From: JAUIBE01 sp035267185
GTDB lineage: Bacteria > Pseudomonadota > Gammaproteobacteria > Xanthomonadales > SZUA-36
Reading direction: 5' to 3'
DNA length: 23,770 bases
Assembly: GCA_035267185.1 (NCBI GenBank)
Contig: DATFLY010000120.1
Coordinates: 1-23,770 of the forward strand
Shown in pieces: positions 1 to 8,522 of the stretch. Both the position numbers and the translations under genes were made by a program. Below the pieces are notes generated by a model. That model saw nothing but the letters and a program-made list of their open reading frames with translations, was not told the DNA's origin and made no database searches. Every line of letters starts with the position of its first letter. The stretch's first letter is position 1.

Positions 1-2
1 CG

Positions 3-254
3 GGACAGGAAATCACCTACGATTGGTACTCCCCATTGACCGGCCAGGTCGAGAAAGTCACACTGACTTCTCATGACGGCGGCGAAGTCGAAACTCCCTC
101 GGGAGTCTTCCAAACAACCCGCTGGGAATTGCGCGGTGGCAACCCGGAGAATGACATTTACGTCAGTCACGCCGAAACGCCTCAAATCATCAGAATTGAT
201 GTCATTGGGCAACCACTGCAATTTTTGGCGGTGGAATCCAGCAATTCCGGATAG
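3..254 (+). CDS. C-terminal fragment of an unidentified protein (weakly DUF3108-like)
   Basis: An open frame runs in from the left edge of the window and ends at a TAG at 252-254; its start lies outside the window. The visible 83 residues alternate hydrophobic and polar positions like beta-strands (for example the TRWELRG and IIRIDVIGQ segments), and there is no membrane segment or obvious catalytic motif. The pattern is reminiscent of the C-terminal part of DUF3108-type periplasmic beta-sheet proteins, but this is an impression and not a firm family call. An in-frame TTG at 36 is not taken as the start, because the frame stays open upstream to the window edge. The next gene starts 87 bases downstream on the same strand. 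Confidence 0.6.
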   Translation, partial: GQEITYDWYSPLTGQVEKVTLTSHDGGEVETPSGVFQTTRWELRGGNPENDIYVSHAETPQIIRIDVIGQPLQFLAVESSNSG

Positions 255-341
255 GTGTAGTAAGCTAAAGCCAGAGAAAAGGGTGCTGCCGAGCAACCTT
301 TGCCGGGGAACAATTTCAACTCAGCATTTAAGAGGGCATGT

Positions 342-1622
342 ATGCGTACTAATTGTTTACGATTTTTTATTGCGGCGGCATTGATCAATCCAGCCGTTGC
401 ATTGGCCAAGCAGCCGCCACCAGACCCTGAACCTGAATTCCCGGTGTCATTACACATCGATGCACCCAGCAGCAATGGCGGTCTTGCATTGCTGAGCAAT
501 TCCGGCTGGCCCATAACCATCAAGATGAACATTGAGCTTCCCGAGGAAGAAGAATTTCCGGCTTATGCAATACAACCGAACTTTCCCGTAAGAGGCGATT
601 GGGGATTTATTATTTTTGATGATCCTGATGGTTGCCTCAATCCCCCGGCTCCAGGTTGGATCGCGCTTTCCGACGCCTGCGGTTCCGCGCCACCGCCGTC
701 CGATGAAATCTACCTGGAATTCTGGCCCGATGTAGACATGGCGGGTGCGGAGGATTTTGCAGGCAACGATGATCGCCAGGTCGACCTGATGGATTCCAAC
801 AGCAGCGGCGGTCCCGAGTTCGATAAATGGTTTGAAGGGGCAGTTCTGCCCTGCACACCGGATACTAATGATTCAGACTGCGAACAGTTTGGGCCGGGAA
901 CCGGAGGCGAAACCCTTGATGGCTTTGGATTGGCCGCTGATGATGACCTCACGGGCCTGGTCGTTATCGCCCAGTTTGGCGTTGGCAATACGTACAACGA
1001 ACCTGACTTTCTACTGACAAGCCCGGTTGGCGCCACCAACCTGGCAGGACTCACCAACAGCATCAGTTATGATCTTTCAGATCTTGAGAAGTCAAAAGGC
1101 AGACCTCCAAGGACCGTGAGTGAATTCAGTCGGATCTGGGCTCACATCAATATGCCAGCAAACGTGGTGCGAAATATAATTCAGTACGACGCCTGCGTCG
1201 GTGAACAGGTATTTGATGACGAGACAGGTGAGCTGATTGGTTGCACGGGGGACGACCTGTGGCGCGTTGACGGCGGCCCTGTTGAAACCGCCCCGCAACA
1301 ATTCACAAGGCCGGATTCCGCATCCAAATATCTTCTTGAAGCGAGTGTATTCGAAGTACGCGCATTTCTGGTCTCAGGCCAGGCACCCAACGAACTGTTT
1401 GACGAAAATGGCGATGGCGTAGTGGACAGTGCCGATGCAGAGGCTGCCGGTTACACATTGCTGTCAAACGAAGACAGTTTTGAATTTCTGCAGTTGGACC
1501 AGGAAATTTGCTTTGGAGGCGGTCAAAACGCAGTCGTATATGACCTGGACGGAAACGGTTTTGCGACAGTCCCCATCGTCTGCGGCCCGGGTCCTGGCAA
1601 TCTCGGAAGACCTCCGCGCTAA
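342..1622 (+). CDS. Secreted acidic protein with EF-hand-like calcium loop
   Basis: This 426-residue protein is not recognised as a named family. The ATG at 342 is chosen because GAGGG sits about 6 bases upstream and the first 22 residues form a clean signal peptide (arginine/cysteine n-region, hydrophobic FFIAAAL core, cleavage after ALA). A longer frame from a TTG at 300 would bury this signal. The mature protein is strongly acidic and contains pairs of cysteines, so it is probably periplasmic or extracellular. Residues 354-365 (DENGDGVVDSAD) fit a canonical 12-residue EF-hand or dockerin-type calcium loop, and a second partial loop (DLDGNG) lies near the C-terminus. The short motif GRPPR occurs twice, once mid-protein and once as the last five residues. 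The function is unknown; calcium-dependent folding is inferred from the loop only. Confidence 0.8.
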   Translation: MRTNCLRFFIAAALINPAVALAKQPPPDPEPEFPVSLHIDAPSSNGGLALLSNSGWPITIKMNIELPEEEEFPAYAIQPNFPVRGDWGFIIFDDPDGCLNPPAPGWIALSDACGSAPPPSDEIYLEFWPDVDMAGAEDFAGNDDRQVDLMDSNSSGGPEFDKWFEGAVLPCTPDTNDSDCEQFGPGTGGETLDGFGLAADDDLTGLVVIAQFGVGNTYNEPDFLLTSPVGATNLAGLTNSISYDLSDLEKSKGRPPRTVSEFSRIWAHINMPANVVRNIIQYDACVGEQVFDDETGELIGCTGDDLWRVDGGPVETAPQQFTRPDSASKYLLEASVFEVRAFLVSGQAPNELFDENGDGVVDSADAEAAGYTLLSNEDSFEFLQLDQEICFGGGQNAVVYDLDGNGFATVPIVCGPGPGNLGRPPR

Positions 1623-4000
1623 TCGGACTGCAATACAACCACAGTTGAAAGCGTCGCCTTCGGGCGGCGCTTTTGTTTAAACCCCATCGACGAGTCCAGG
1701 CGACCGCTGATTTCCATTGCCAGAATCCTCTCTGGATGGGTCGCTTCAGACTCGCTGAATAACTGCAGAAATTCTTCAGCTGCGGCCCTGGCATTTTCCT
1801 GCTCTCCGGCAGTCTGATAAATCTCGGCCTTCAGCAATACGGATCGCACACGATTCGGCTCTAGGTCTATACGGGTATCGGCGGGATTGAGCTGAACCGC
1901 CCCGGCAACCAATGCCAGGGCCTCGGCTGTTTGTCCCTGCAAAGACATCAGGCGAGCCATTCCGAGTTCGTAGATGGAATATGAATACCCTTCCAGCGTC
2001 AAGGCTTTTTCCAGTTCGACACTTGCAGCGTCCAGATTGTCCTGCGCCATCAATGCCATGCCGTCGAGGTAAGCGGCTGCCTTATCCTCGGTGCGATCCG
2101 GGTTTTCAGGAGGAAGCGCATGACCGATGATTTCGGCGGAGGTTTTCGACACCAGGTCAAACTCTCGTGCTTCAAGCTCAATCAGGCCACGAGCAAACAG
2201 ATAACGAGTTGGAACGCCCGGAGAAAGGTCTATTGATGAAGCAACCAGTTCCTGTGCTGAGTCCTGGTTTTGCAGCTCAAGCTGGAACAGGGCTTCCATC
2301 GAAACTGCCATGGCCAACCGGATCTGTTCTTCCTTGAGTTCACCGCTAAAACGCCGCAGAAGCTCAATCGCGGCAGTGAAATTTCCCCTGGAAGCGTAAA
2401 AGGAAGCCAGCGGAAACATGGCATTGAGCCGCTCCACGACGATCAGGCTTTCATCCTCGACAATCGCCTGAAACTGTTCGATCGACCGCTCGTGGTCACC
2501 TTCAAGATACGCAATGGTCGCAAGATTATGGGTCACTTCCGGCATGTCCGGATCCAGCGCCAATGCCTCTGCGTATTCCTGTTTTGCCCCTTCCAGATCA
2601 CCCTGGAAACGGAGTGAGTCTCCAAGTAGTGAGTGACTGCTGGCGTCATCAGGGGCAAGCTGAACAAAACGCTCAAGGGCAGGCTGAGCCCGTTCAATTT
2701 CACCCACGCTGAGCAGATACCAGCCCAGGGTGTTCCAGATCACCTCGTTCTGGGGCTCTTCCGCTGCCAGCGTTTCAATTTCACGAATGGCGTCATCTGC
2801 CCTGTATTGGCCCCAATAGGCCTTGGCCAGCAACTCTCGCGCTTCAATCTCAAAAGGATATTTTTCGAGCAGAGCCTCATATTTGGCGGTTGCAGTTTCG
2901 TAGTCTCGCTGAAACAGGGCCAGGGCAGCGTCAATATACCGGCGCTCCCGGTCTGGAAGAACTCCTGCACTGGCAGCCAGCTCCATGTTGTTGACGGCCT
3001 CCTCTGTGCGCCCCATTACCGCCTGGATATAGGCCAACCGATATCGCGCAATGGCGAAATCCGGTGCAAGTTGCAGCGCAGCTTTGAATGCCTGCTCAGC
3101 CCGCTGATATTCAAAATCCAGGAAAAACTGCAGGCCGGCGACATAGGATTCATAGGCCGACAGATTGTCGGTGATAAAGTCTGCAGCGAAAATATCTACC
3201 TGCTCTTCGCGCGGCACGTTCAGGCCCTGTTTGACCTGGGTGGCGATTGACGGTGCTGAGGTTAACAATGTTTCGGCTGTCAGGTTCTCGATCTGGCGGG
3301 ATGACAATACGACACCTCCCTCTGTATCTGTCAGGCGAGTACTGACCGTGATTCCGCCCGGGGTTGTCAGCATTTCGCCGCTCAGAATAAATCCAACGCC
3401 CTCATCTCCGGCCAGTTCCGCGATTTCAGCCTGATCGGTCTCTTCCCCAATGATTGATTTCCATTTCATCGGAGAAACCACCCGAAGGTACCTGGACCTT
3501 GTGAGATTGTCCCTGATCAGGTTGGCAAGTCCCTCGCTGTACCAGTCAATATCTGCGTTTCCCGTGACATTACGCAATGGTTCAACAGCGACGATGGGTA
3601 TTTCTTCTCCAAGCTGGGTCGGCGTGAGTGTGACTTCGTCGTCGTCGACATACCCGGACCAGACCCACCAGCCAGCAACACCAACCAGGCCAAGTAATGG
3701 TATTGCCAGGACACCCTTGAACCATGGCGGTATGCGCAGGTTTCGGCTCCTGGTGACCACGACGCGATGGCCGGAGATATCGAATACCCAGGCAAGAATG
3801 ATCGTGACTGGAAAACCCAGAAAGGCAACGGCGACAACCGCCCGGAAGACCCACGCTGGCGCATCAAAAGTCGGCAACAGAACGTCGCAGATTTCGACAA
3901 TGGCCCAGGCTGCAATGGCATAACCGATCGCCACCCGAAACACGTGACGTCGTTTCAGGTCTTCGATCAGTCGCTTGAGAAATGACTTCTGTTCAGACAC
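1619..4000 (-). CDS. Membrane-anchored TPR protein with TolB/FlgO-like N-terminal domain
   Basis: This 793-residue protein starts at GTG 4000; no other start is available before the conserved N-terminal region. The N-terminus (LKRRHVFRVAIGYAIAAW) is typical of a large proteobacterial family of 'KRR-x-VFR' anchored TPR proteins, some of whose relatives carry CadC-type or adenylate-cyclase domains. Hydrophobic segments lie at about residues 23-43, 52-75 and 94-115. A TolB/FlgO-like domain follows at about 133-245 (IPIVAVEPLRNVTGN, then ADIDWYSEGLANLIRDNL), and tandem TPRs fill about 280-760. No DNA-binding, cyclase or kinase domain is present, so it is probably a protein-interaction scaffold or sensor at the inner membrane. 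The gene converges on the upstream secreted-protein gene and overlaps its stop by 4 bases. The exact role is unknown. Confidence 0.85.
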   Translation of the reverse strand: MSEQKSFLKRLIEDLKRRHVFRVAIGYAIAAWAIVEICDVLLPTFDAPAWVFRAVVAVAFLGFPVTIILAWVFDISGHRVVVTRSRNLRIPPWFKGVLAIPLLGLVGVAGWWVWSGYVDDDEVTLTPTQLGEEIPIVAVEPLRNVTGNADIDWYSEGLANLIRDNLTRSRYLRVVSPMKWKSIIGEETDQAEIAELAGDEGVGFILSGEMLTTPGGITVSTRLTDTEGGVVLSSRQIENLTAETLLTSAPSIATQVKQGLNVPREEQVDIFAADFITDNLSAYESYVAGLQFFLDFEYQRAEQAFKAALQLAPDFAIARYRLAYIQAVMGRTEEAVNNMELAASAGVLPDRERRYIDAALALFQRDYETATAKYEALLEKYPFEIEARELLAKAYWGQYRADDAIREIETLAAEEPQNEVIWNTLGWYLLSVGEIERAQPALERFVQLAPDDASSHSLLGDSLRFQGDLEGAKQEYAEALALDPDMPEVTHNLATIAYLEGDHERSIEQFQAIVEDESLIVVERLNAMFPLASFYASRGNFTAAIELLRRFSGELKEEQIRLAMAVSMEALFQLELQNQDSAQELVASSIDLSPGVPTRYLFARGLIELEAREFDLVSKTSAEIIGHALPPENPDRTEDKAAAYLDGMALMAQDNLDAASVELEKALTLEGYSYSIYELGMARLMSLQGQTAEALALVAGAVQLNPADTRIDLEPNRVRSVLLKAEIYQTAGEQENARAAAEEFLQLFSESEATHPERILAMEISGRLDSSMGFKQKRRPKATLSTVVVLQSD
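1648..1678 (+). terminator. Rho-independent terminator of the secreted-protein gene
   Basis: An 11-bp stem (AAAGCGTCGCC with GGCGGCGCTTT, one G-T wobble) closes a TTCG tetraloop and is followed by TGTTT on the plus strand. It lies 25 bases after the stop of the secreted-protein gene. It is also inside the last codons of the oppositely oriented TPR gene, whose tail residues (about QKRRPKAT) are encoded by the hairpin. Confidence 0.85.
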
Positions 4001-4053
4001 TCGTGGGATATTGTCCTTTTGCCCTGAACAGATTAGACCCTTTTTACCACATG

Positions 4054-4068
4054 CTTTCCACAGGAAAG
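4054..4068. repeat. Small perfect inverted repeat upstream of the TPR gene
   Basis: CTTTCC, a 3-base spacer, then GGAAAG lies 54 bases before the GTG of the TPR gene. It could be an operator or an incidental hairpin. The rest of this 214-base gap holds a second short GC-rich inverted repeat (GCCCC/GGGGC, 4124-4140) about 75 bases after the GntR stop. Neither copy is followed by a good T-tract, so no terminator is called for the GntR end of the operon. Confidence 0.3.
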
Positions 4069-4214
4069 GCGGTGAAAGGCTATTTATTGCTGATCAGCCA
4101 CCATGCATGCCATATTACCGCCAGCCCCGGATCAAGGGGCGGGACCTCCGGAAAGAACTTTTTGGGTAACCACCATCAACCAGCCCGGCGTCTCGCAAGC
4201 GCCCTCAATTTAGT

Positions 4215-4862
4215 TTATGGCAATTGATATTTATCGAGAATCCGTGTCAGCTCGCCGCTGGCTCTCATCCTGTGCTCATAGTGCAATTCCCGCGCTTGTT
4301 TCCAATCGCCATTGCGAATGGCCTCCAGAACTTCCCGATGTTCCTGGGTGGAGGCCAATGGCCTCGGACGCATTCTCAACGTCACCATTCGGGCCCGATG
4401 TCCCTGGTCCCGCACGGTTTGGGCCATGTTGATCAGGCGTTGATTGCCACACAATTCAATCAGGCACCGGTGATATCGTTCATCGGCCGCAGCCCAGGCC
4501 TCCAGGTCGTCATTCTCCAGCGCGTGCTCCATATCGTCAGTCGCTTCCTCCATGGGCGCAATTTCTTCATCAGTTGCACCACGTCTGACCAACAATTCAG
4601 TGGCCATGCATTCAAGTGACGTCAGAACCTCGTAAATCTCTTTCATGTCCGAGGCAACCACCGGCACGACCCGAAAACCACGTCGCGGAATCATCTCCAC
4701 CAGGCCCTCGTGCTCAAGTCGAATCAGTGCTTCACGAACCGGTGTTCTGCTGACACCCAACTCACCAGCAATTTCCTGTTCCAGCGCCTGGAATCCCGGA
4801 TGATATTCGTTCTCAAGGATTCTCTGCCTGATTTCAGCATATGTCTTGTCGACAAGGGTCAT
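4215..4862 (-). CDS. GntR-family (FadR/FCD subfamily) transcriptional regulator
   Basis: This 215-residue regulator closes the seven-gene sugar-acid operon. The ATG at 4862 is chosen because AGGAAG lies 5 bases upstream and GntR proteins normally begin at this point; the frame remains open to 5018, but that stretch overlaps the lactonase gene. Residues 1-68 form the winged helix (LGVSRTPVREALIRLEHEGL, then RRGFRV). Residues about 75-210 form the all-helical FCD ligand domain, with probable metal ligands Asp127, His131, His175 and His197. FCD-GntR proteins usually repress carboxylate or sugar-acid operons and release DNA on binding the substrate or an intermediate. The GTATAC palindromes at 10808-10833 are the obvious candidate operator, which would put this gene under its own control together with the receptor gene. 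Confidence 0.93.
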   Translation of the reverse strand: MTLVDKTYAEIRQRILENEYHPGFQALEQEIAGELGVSRTPVREALIRLEHEGLVEMIPRRGFRVVPVVASDMKEIYEVLTSLECMATELLVRRGATDEEIAPMEEATDDMEHALENDDLEAWAAADERYHRCLIELCGNQRLINMAQTVRDQGHRARMVTLRMRPRPLASTQEHREVLEAIRNGDWKQARELHYEHRMRASGELTRILDKYQLP

Positions 4863-4908
4863 CTTGCTTCCTGCGGCTGCAGCTGGTCGCTGTGATCGGT
4901 TCATCCGG

Positions 4909-5880
4909 CTAAAAATTCCAATGCCAGTGAACTGGCCTGATGCCCGCCCAGGGCGACTCAAAACGTGCCAGCCCGCTGCCCAGCAGGCAGCCCAGCCAGG
5001 CCGTACGCCTGCCCTCACCTCCGAAGGCGATACTGGTGATATTTCTCAGCTTTTGGCTGGAAATGTTGTCAAGGTGTGGACGACCCATGGTGCCATTCTG
5101 GTACGCCAACTCAACCTCTTCAAGGTGCAATGTATTCGCGTCTTCAACAATGACGTCACATTTGCCAGTCGGAGACAGCCTCAAAACGCGGTTGCTGACG
5201 ATGCTTACAACCCATACTCCCCCGGATTCATCAAAGCCCAGGCCATCAGGAAATGTTCCCGCGCCAAACTCAAAAAAAGTTTCCCTGTCGAACAAGGTCC
5301 CATCGTCCCGCACGCGAAATCGACTCAGTCGACGTGCGAACGTCTCATTGACGTACAACCACTCCATGCCGGCGTCAAAAAGAGCCTCATTGGTGTAACC
5401 CAGGCCTTCGGCCACAATCCGGGGCCCCTGTTCATCCAGCACGACAATAAAGCCATCAGCTACATCTTTCCTGTAGCCCAGGGCACGCGGTGTTCTGGTT
5501 GTGCTGACGGTAATCCAGAATCGCCCGAGCCGATCGACCATGACGAAATTTGAGGGGGGCATCTTTTTGCCTTTGATCTCTGTCAACACAGGCTCAAGGT
5601 CACCATTGCGCCAGAGTCGCCAGACTCCGCCCTCTTCTCCCAGGTTTGCAAGCAAAAAGGAGCCATCCTTCATCAGGGCAATACCGTTGGGCTGCATGGG
5701 AGGCTGACTGTGAGACTGCCCGGAATTTGCCAGGAACAATTCCTGAGACCCGTCGATCGCAGTTTTGCAAACCCCACCGCGCCAATCCGATGTGTATCGG
5801 CTTCCATCGCTGGTGCACAAAACACACTCTGGCCGATTCAAACCAGCCCCCACGATTTCAATGTCATCCAGGTTTATCAA
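4909..5880 (-). CDS. SMP-30/gluconolactonase family lactonase
   Basis: This 323-residue protein is a six-bladed propeller of the SMP-30/gluconolaconase/LRE-like family, whose members hydrolyse sugar lactones to the free acids using a bound divalent metal. Expected ligands are visible: Glu18 (RPEC), Asn164 (TNEALFD) and Asp212 (FPDG), with Asn111 (PPSN) near the substrate site. It starts at TTG 5880, preceded by GGGA in a purine-rich stretch; that TTG shares three bases with the TGA stop of the symporter gene, so translation is probably coupled. There is no signal peptide, so it is cytoplasmic. In this operon it probably opens a four-carbon (or similar) aldonolactone before oxidation; the actual lactone is not determinable from sequence. 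Confidence 0.88.
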   Translation of the reverse strand: MINLDDIEIVGAGLNRPECVLCTSDGSRYTSDWRGGVCKTAIDGSQELFLANSGQSHSQPPMQPNGIALMKDGSFLLANLGEEGGVWRLWRNGDLEPVLTEIKGKKMPPSNFVMVDRLGRFWITVSTTRTPRALGYRKDVADGFIVVLDEQGPRIVAEGLGYTNEALFDAGMEWLYVNETFARRLSRFRVRDDGTLFDRETFFEFGAGTFPDGLGFDESGGVWVVSIVSNRVLRLSPTGKCDVIVEDANTLHLEEVELAYQNGTMGRPHLDNISSQKLRNITSIAFGGEGRRTAWLGCLLGSGLARFESPWAGIRPVHWHWNF

Positions 5881-7421
5881 TATCCCGCGCTTTCCCGGGG
5901 CGCTCTCAGCTTCAGATCACTGATGTCTGAAGGACGATATCCACCCATCAGAATGCTGGCGAGCCAGCCAACACCGAACGTGACCAGATTTCCGAAAATG
6001 CCAATCAGGATGGCATTCATTTCGAAGTTAAACGGACCAAGGTCCAGTAGTCTGTTTCCTGGCTCAGTCAAAACAGCCCAAAGAGTAAACATCACCCCAC
6101 AGGCGATACCGACATAGCAGCCACGCCGTGTGGCCCTGGTACTAAAGAATCCAAGACAGAATATTCCCAATGCACCCGATGATACGATCACCGTGATGAC
6201 CAGTGCTCGCTCTGCCAGTGGTGTCGAGCCTTCATTTGGCACAAGCAAAATGGCAATCCCTGCTGCAACCAGTCCGGCAAGAAGCACCATCGTACGGCCG
6301 ATGCGAAGTTGTCCCCGGTCGGAAAGCCCCGGCAGAAAACGACTGAAATAGTCCTTGGTAATCACTGTGGAAATACTGTTCAGGTCAGAAGAAACAGACG
6401 ACATTGATGCGGCCAGCACTGCTGCCAGAATCAATCCGACCATCCCTGCAGGCAGGTAATTGACAATGAAATGGGGAAGGATGTAATCCCCCACTTCAGG
6501 CTGGGGTGCACCTGTCAGGCTGTAGAAACCAAACAACAGGGCACCAATCACGTTGAAGGCAATCAGCACCGGAACCGACAATGCTGCGCCAATCAGCGTA
6601 CCGCGCTTGGCCTCGGCAGTGGACCGGGCAATCAGGTAACGCTGAACCATTGCCTGGTCGCAGATGTATCTGCGACTCCATTGCACAGCCATCGCTGCGG
6701 CAAACATCCAGATGGTTCGATCTTCTGAATTATAGAGGCTCGCCCAGGAGAGTTCGCCCGAACCAAGGCTGAATTTGCCGGCTTCCCAGGCTTCATTGAA
6801 TACCGCACCTGGCCCGGAAATCTCCGGCCCGAAAAGTAATCGGGCGACGATCACCACGCCGCCCAACATCAGGAATATCCCTTGTACAACGTCGGTGAAT
6901 ACCACCGCGGTGATGCCACCCACCAGGGTATACAGGATTGTGAACAGACCAATTCCAAGGATTACCCATTCAATGGGCCAGCCGGTCATGACCTTGACCG
7001 CGATGGAAGTCGTCACCAGGGCAACGCCGATGCCAAAGATTCGCGACAACAGGAATCCAAAAGAGGTGTAAAGCCGACCACCCAGGCCAAATCTCCGCCC
7101 GATGTACTCATAGGCACTCATTCCAACGACCCGGCGATAAAAAGGCACAACCCATATCGCAACTGCCACCAGTACAAAAGGCATCACGATGAATCCTGGT
7201 ACAAGGATCATACTTTTCTGAAACACGATCGCAGGATGGGCCACCAGGGTGTTGCTGCTGATCAGGGTAGCCATCAGGGTGAAACCCACCACCCACTGGG
7301 GCATCGCCTTGTCAGCGAGAAAATATTTGAGAGGTGTTTCCTGGTTGCGAGAGACAGCCAGGCCGATGGAACCGACCACCAGCAGGTAGATGATCACGAT
7401 GGCGTAATCAAGAGGCGCCAT
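5877..7421 (-). CDS. Sodium/solute symporter (SSS family)
   Basis: This 514-residue inner-membrane protein has about 13 hydrophobic helices and the general pattern of the sodium:solute symporter family. Examples are the N-terminal IYLLVVGSIGL helix, the glycine-rich GFTLMATLISSNT segment corresponding to the sodium-site region, and the YTLVGGITAVVFTDVVQ stretch in the family signature region. The ATG at 7421 is preferred over the adjacent TTG at 7424. It lies 18 bases after the dehydrogenase stop and overlaps the lactonase start by 4 bases. It most likely imports the sugar acid or lactone that the flanking enzymes consume. The substrate within the family cannot be read from sequence. Confidence 0.93.
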   Translation of the reverse strand: MAPLDYAIVIIYLLVVGSIGLAVSRNQETPLKYFLADKAMPQWVVGFTLMATLISSNTLVAHPAIVFQKSMILVPGFIVMPFVLVAVAIWVVPFYRRVVGMSAYEYIGRRFGLGGRLYTSFGFLLSRIFGIGVALVTTSIAVKVMTGWPIEWVILGIGLFTILYTLVGGITAVVFTDVVQGIFLMLGGVVIVARLLFGPEISGPGAVFNEAWEAGKFSLGSGELSWASLYNSEDRTIWMFAAAMAVQWSRRYICDQAMVQRYLIARSTAEAKRGTLIGAALSVPVLIAFNVIGALLFGFYSLTGAPQPEVGDYILPHFIVNYLPAGMVGLILAAVLAASMSSVSSDLNSISTVITKDYFSRFLPGLSDRGQLRIGRTMVLLAGLVAAGIAILLVPNEGSTPLAERALVITVIVSSGALGIFCLGFFSTRATRRGCYVGIACGVMFTLWAVLTEPGNRLLDLGPFNFEMNAILIGIFGNLVTFGVGWLASILMGGYRPSDISDLKLRAPRESAGY

Positions 7422-7439
7422 CAAAAACGCCTGGTTGTT

Positions 7440-8522
7440 TCAGGAACCATCCAGCTCGCGTGCCACGGCATGTGCGACCTCGGAGGTGCCGGCTTGTCCC
7501 CCGAATTCAAATGGCAGCAAATCGCCTCTTAAAAAAACAGCCCGGATTGCAGTTCTGATCCTGTCAGCCGCGTGATTCATGGCAGGAAGCTGATGCTTTT
7601 CACCCAACCACTCGAGCATCAATGCGGCAGAAAGAAAAGTCGCAACAGGATTGGCTTTACCCTGTCCGGCAATATCCGGCGCACTGCCATGACAGGGTTG
7701 AAAAACAGCATGTTCACTGCCAATGTCAGCCGAGGGTGCCATTCCCAGACCGCCCATCAAGCCTGCACCCATATCGGAAAGAATGTCTCCAAACATGTTT
7801 TCAGTCACCAATACATCGAACTCCCATGGTTGCTTGACCAGCTTTAGCGCGACTGCGTCAACATAACAACAATCGGCCGTGATGTCGGGATAACGTTCGG
7901 CTCGCTCGTAAAATATCCTGCGAAAAAACGCCATGGAAGTCAGAACGTTGGCCTTATCCACGCAGGTGACGCGCCCTGCAAGGCCTCGCGATTTCCTTTG
8001 CCTTGCAAGCTCAAATGCAAAATCAAACAGCTTTTCGCAGGTTGGCCTGCTGACAACCATGGTATCGCGAGCAACCTCGTCTCCGTCTATGTCCTGGCTG
8101 CCGCGGGAAGCAAATAACCCTTCTGTGGATTCACGCACCAGCACCAGGTCCAGTTTGGAAGCCTTAGGTGACGCCAGCGGTAAGGGCACCCCTTCAAAGG
8201 TCTGAATGGGCCGAACGCCAGCATACAGATGCAACAATTCCCGAAGTTCCAGCTGCGGGGCAATTTCAGTACCGTTTTCGTACCTGATGTGGGGAAGCCC
8301 CATTGCCCCGAGCAGGATGGCATCAGACCGGCGCGCTGCATCCAGTACGGAATCAGGAATCGACTCTCCGGTACGTTCGTAGTGTCCTGCTCCCGCATCA
8401 AAAGAGGTGAGGCCAAGTTCAAAACCGGAACAGACAAGCCTGAGTATATCCAGCGTTGGGGCCATAACCTCCGGTCCGATACCGTCACCGGGCAAGACCG
8501 CTATTTCGAAACGCTTTTTCAT
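7440..8522 (-). CDS. Isopropylmalate/isocitrate/tartrate dehydrogenase-family enzyme
   Basis: This 360-residue protein has the complete beta-hydroxyacid oxidative decarboxylase fold. It shows GDGIGPE at 12-18, substrate-binding arginines at about 94, 104 and 130, catalytic Lys190 and Asp222, metal ligands in NMFGDILSD (242-250) and the NAD loop HGSAPDIAG (278-286). The segment after Arg130 reads RESTEGLFASRG, placing Phe where isopropylmalate and isocitrate dehydrogenases have the catalytic Tyr. It is therefore probably not LeuB, and no leuC or leuD is nearby. The context (tetronate kinase, aldolase, lactonase) points to oxidation of a hydroxy or sugar acid, perhaps with decarboxylation, as in the tartrate dehydrogenase branch. 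The ATG at 8522 overlaps the previous stop by 4 bases. Confidence 0.88.
   Translation of the reverse strand: MKKRFEIAVLPGDGIGPEVMAPTLDILRLVCSGFELGLTSFDAGAGHYERTGESIPDSVLDAARRSDAILLGAMGLPHIRYENGTEIAPQLELRELLHLYAGVRPIQTFEGVPLPLASPKASKLDLVLVRESTEGLFASRGSQDIDGDEVARDTMVVSRPTCEKLFDFAFELARQRKSRGLAGRVTCVDKANVLTSMAFFRRIFYERAERYPDITADCCYVDAVALKLVKQPWEFDVLVTENMFGDILSDMGAGLMGGLGMAPSADIGSEHAVFQPCHGSAPDIAGQGKANPVATFLSAALMLEWLGEKHQLPAMNHAADRIRTAIRAVFLRGDLLPFEFGGQAGTSEVAHAVARELDGS

Noticed and set aside
2633..3250. 205-codon open frame on the plus strand
   Set aside because: It lies wholly inside the TPR gene on the other strand, whose repeats and domain order are clearly coding; no recognisable domain in the plus-strand product.
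4215..5018. Longer GntR start at 5018 or 4904
   Set aside because: The extra residues are antibiotic-low-complexity-like Trp/Ala/Arg sequence overlapping the lactonase gene, and only the ATG at 4862 has a good ribosome site.
4846..5553. 235-codon plus-strand frame across the GntR/lactonase junction
   Set aside because: It is antisense to two conserved genes and its product has no coherent fold or signal; a shadow frame.
6882..7532. 216-codon plus-strand frame inside the symporter and dehydrogenase genes
   Set aside because: Its product is rich in His, Gln and Asp with no domain pattern, as expected for the antisense of a hydrophobic membrane protein.
7440..8522. Calling this gene leuB (leucine biosynthesis)
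   Set aside because: No leuA, leuC or leuD nearby, the catalytic Tyr is replaced, and the gene is embedded in a sugar-acid operon.
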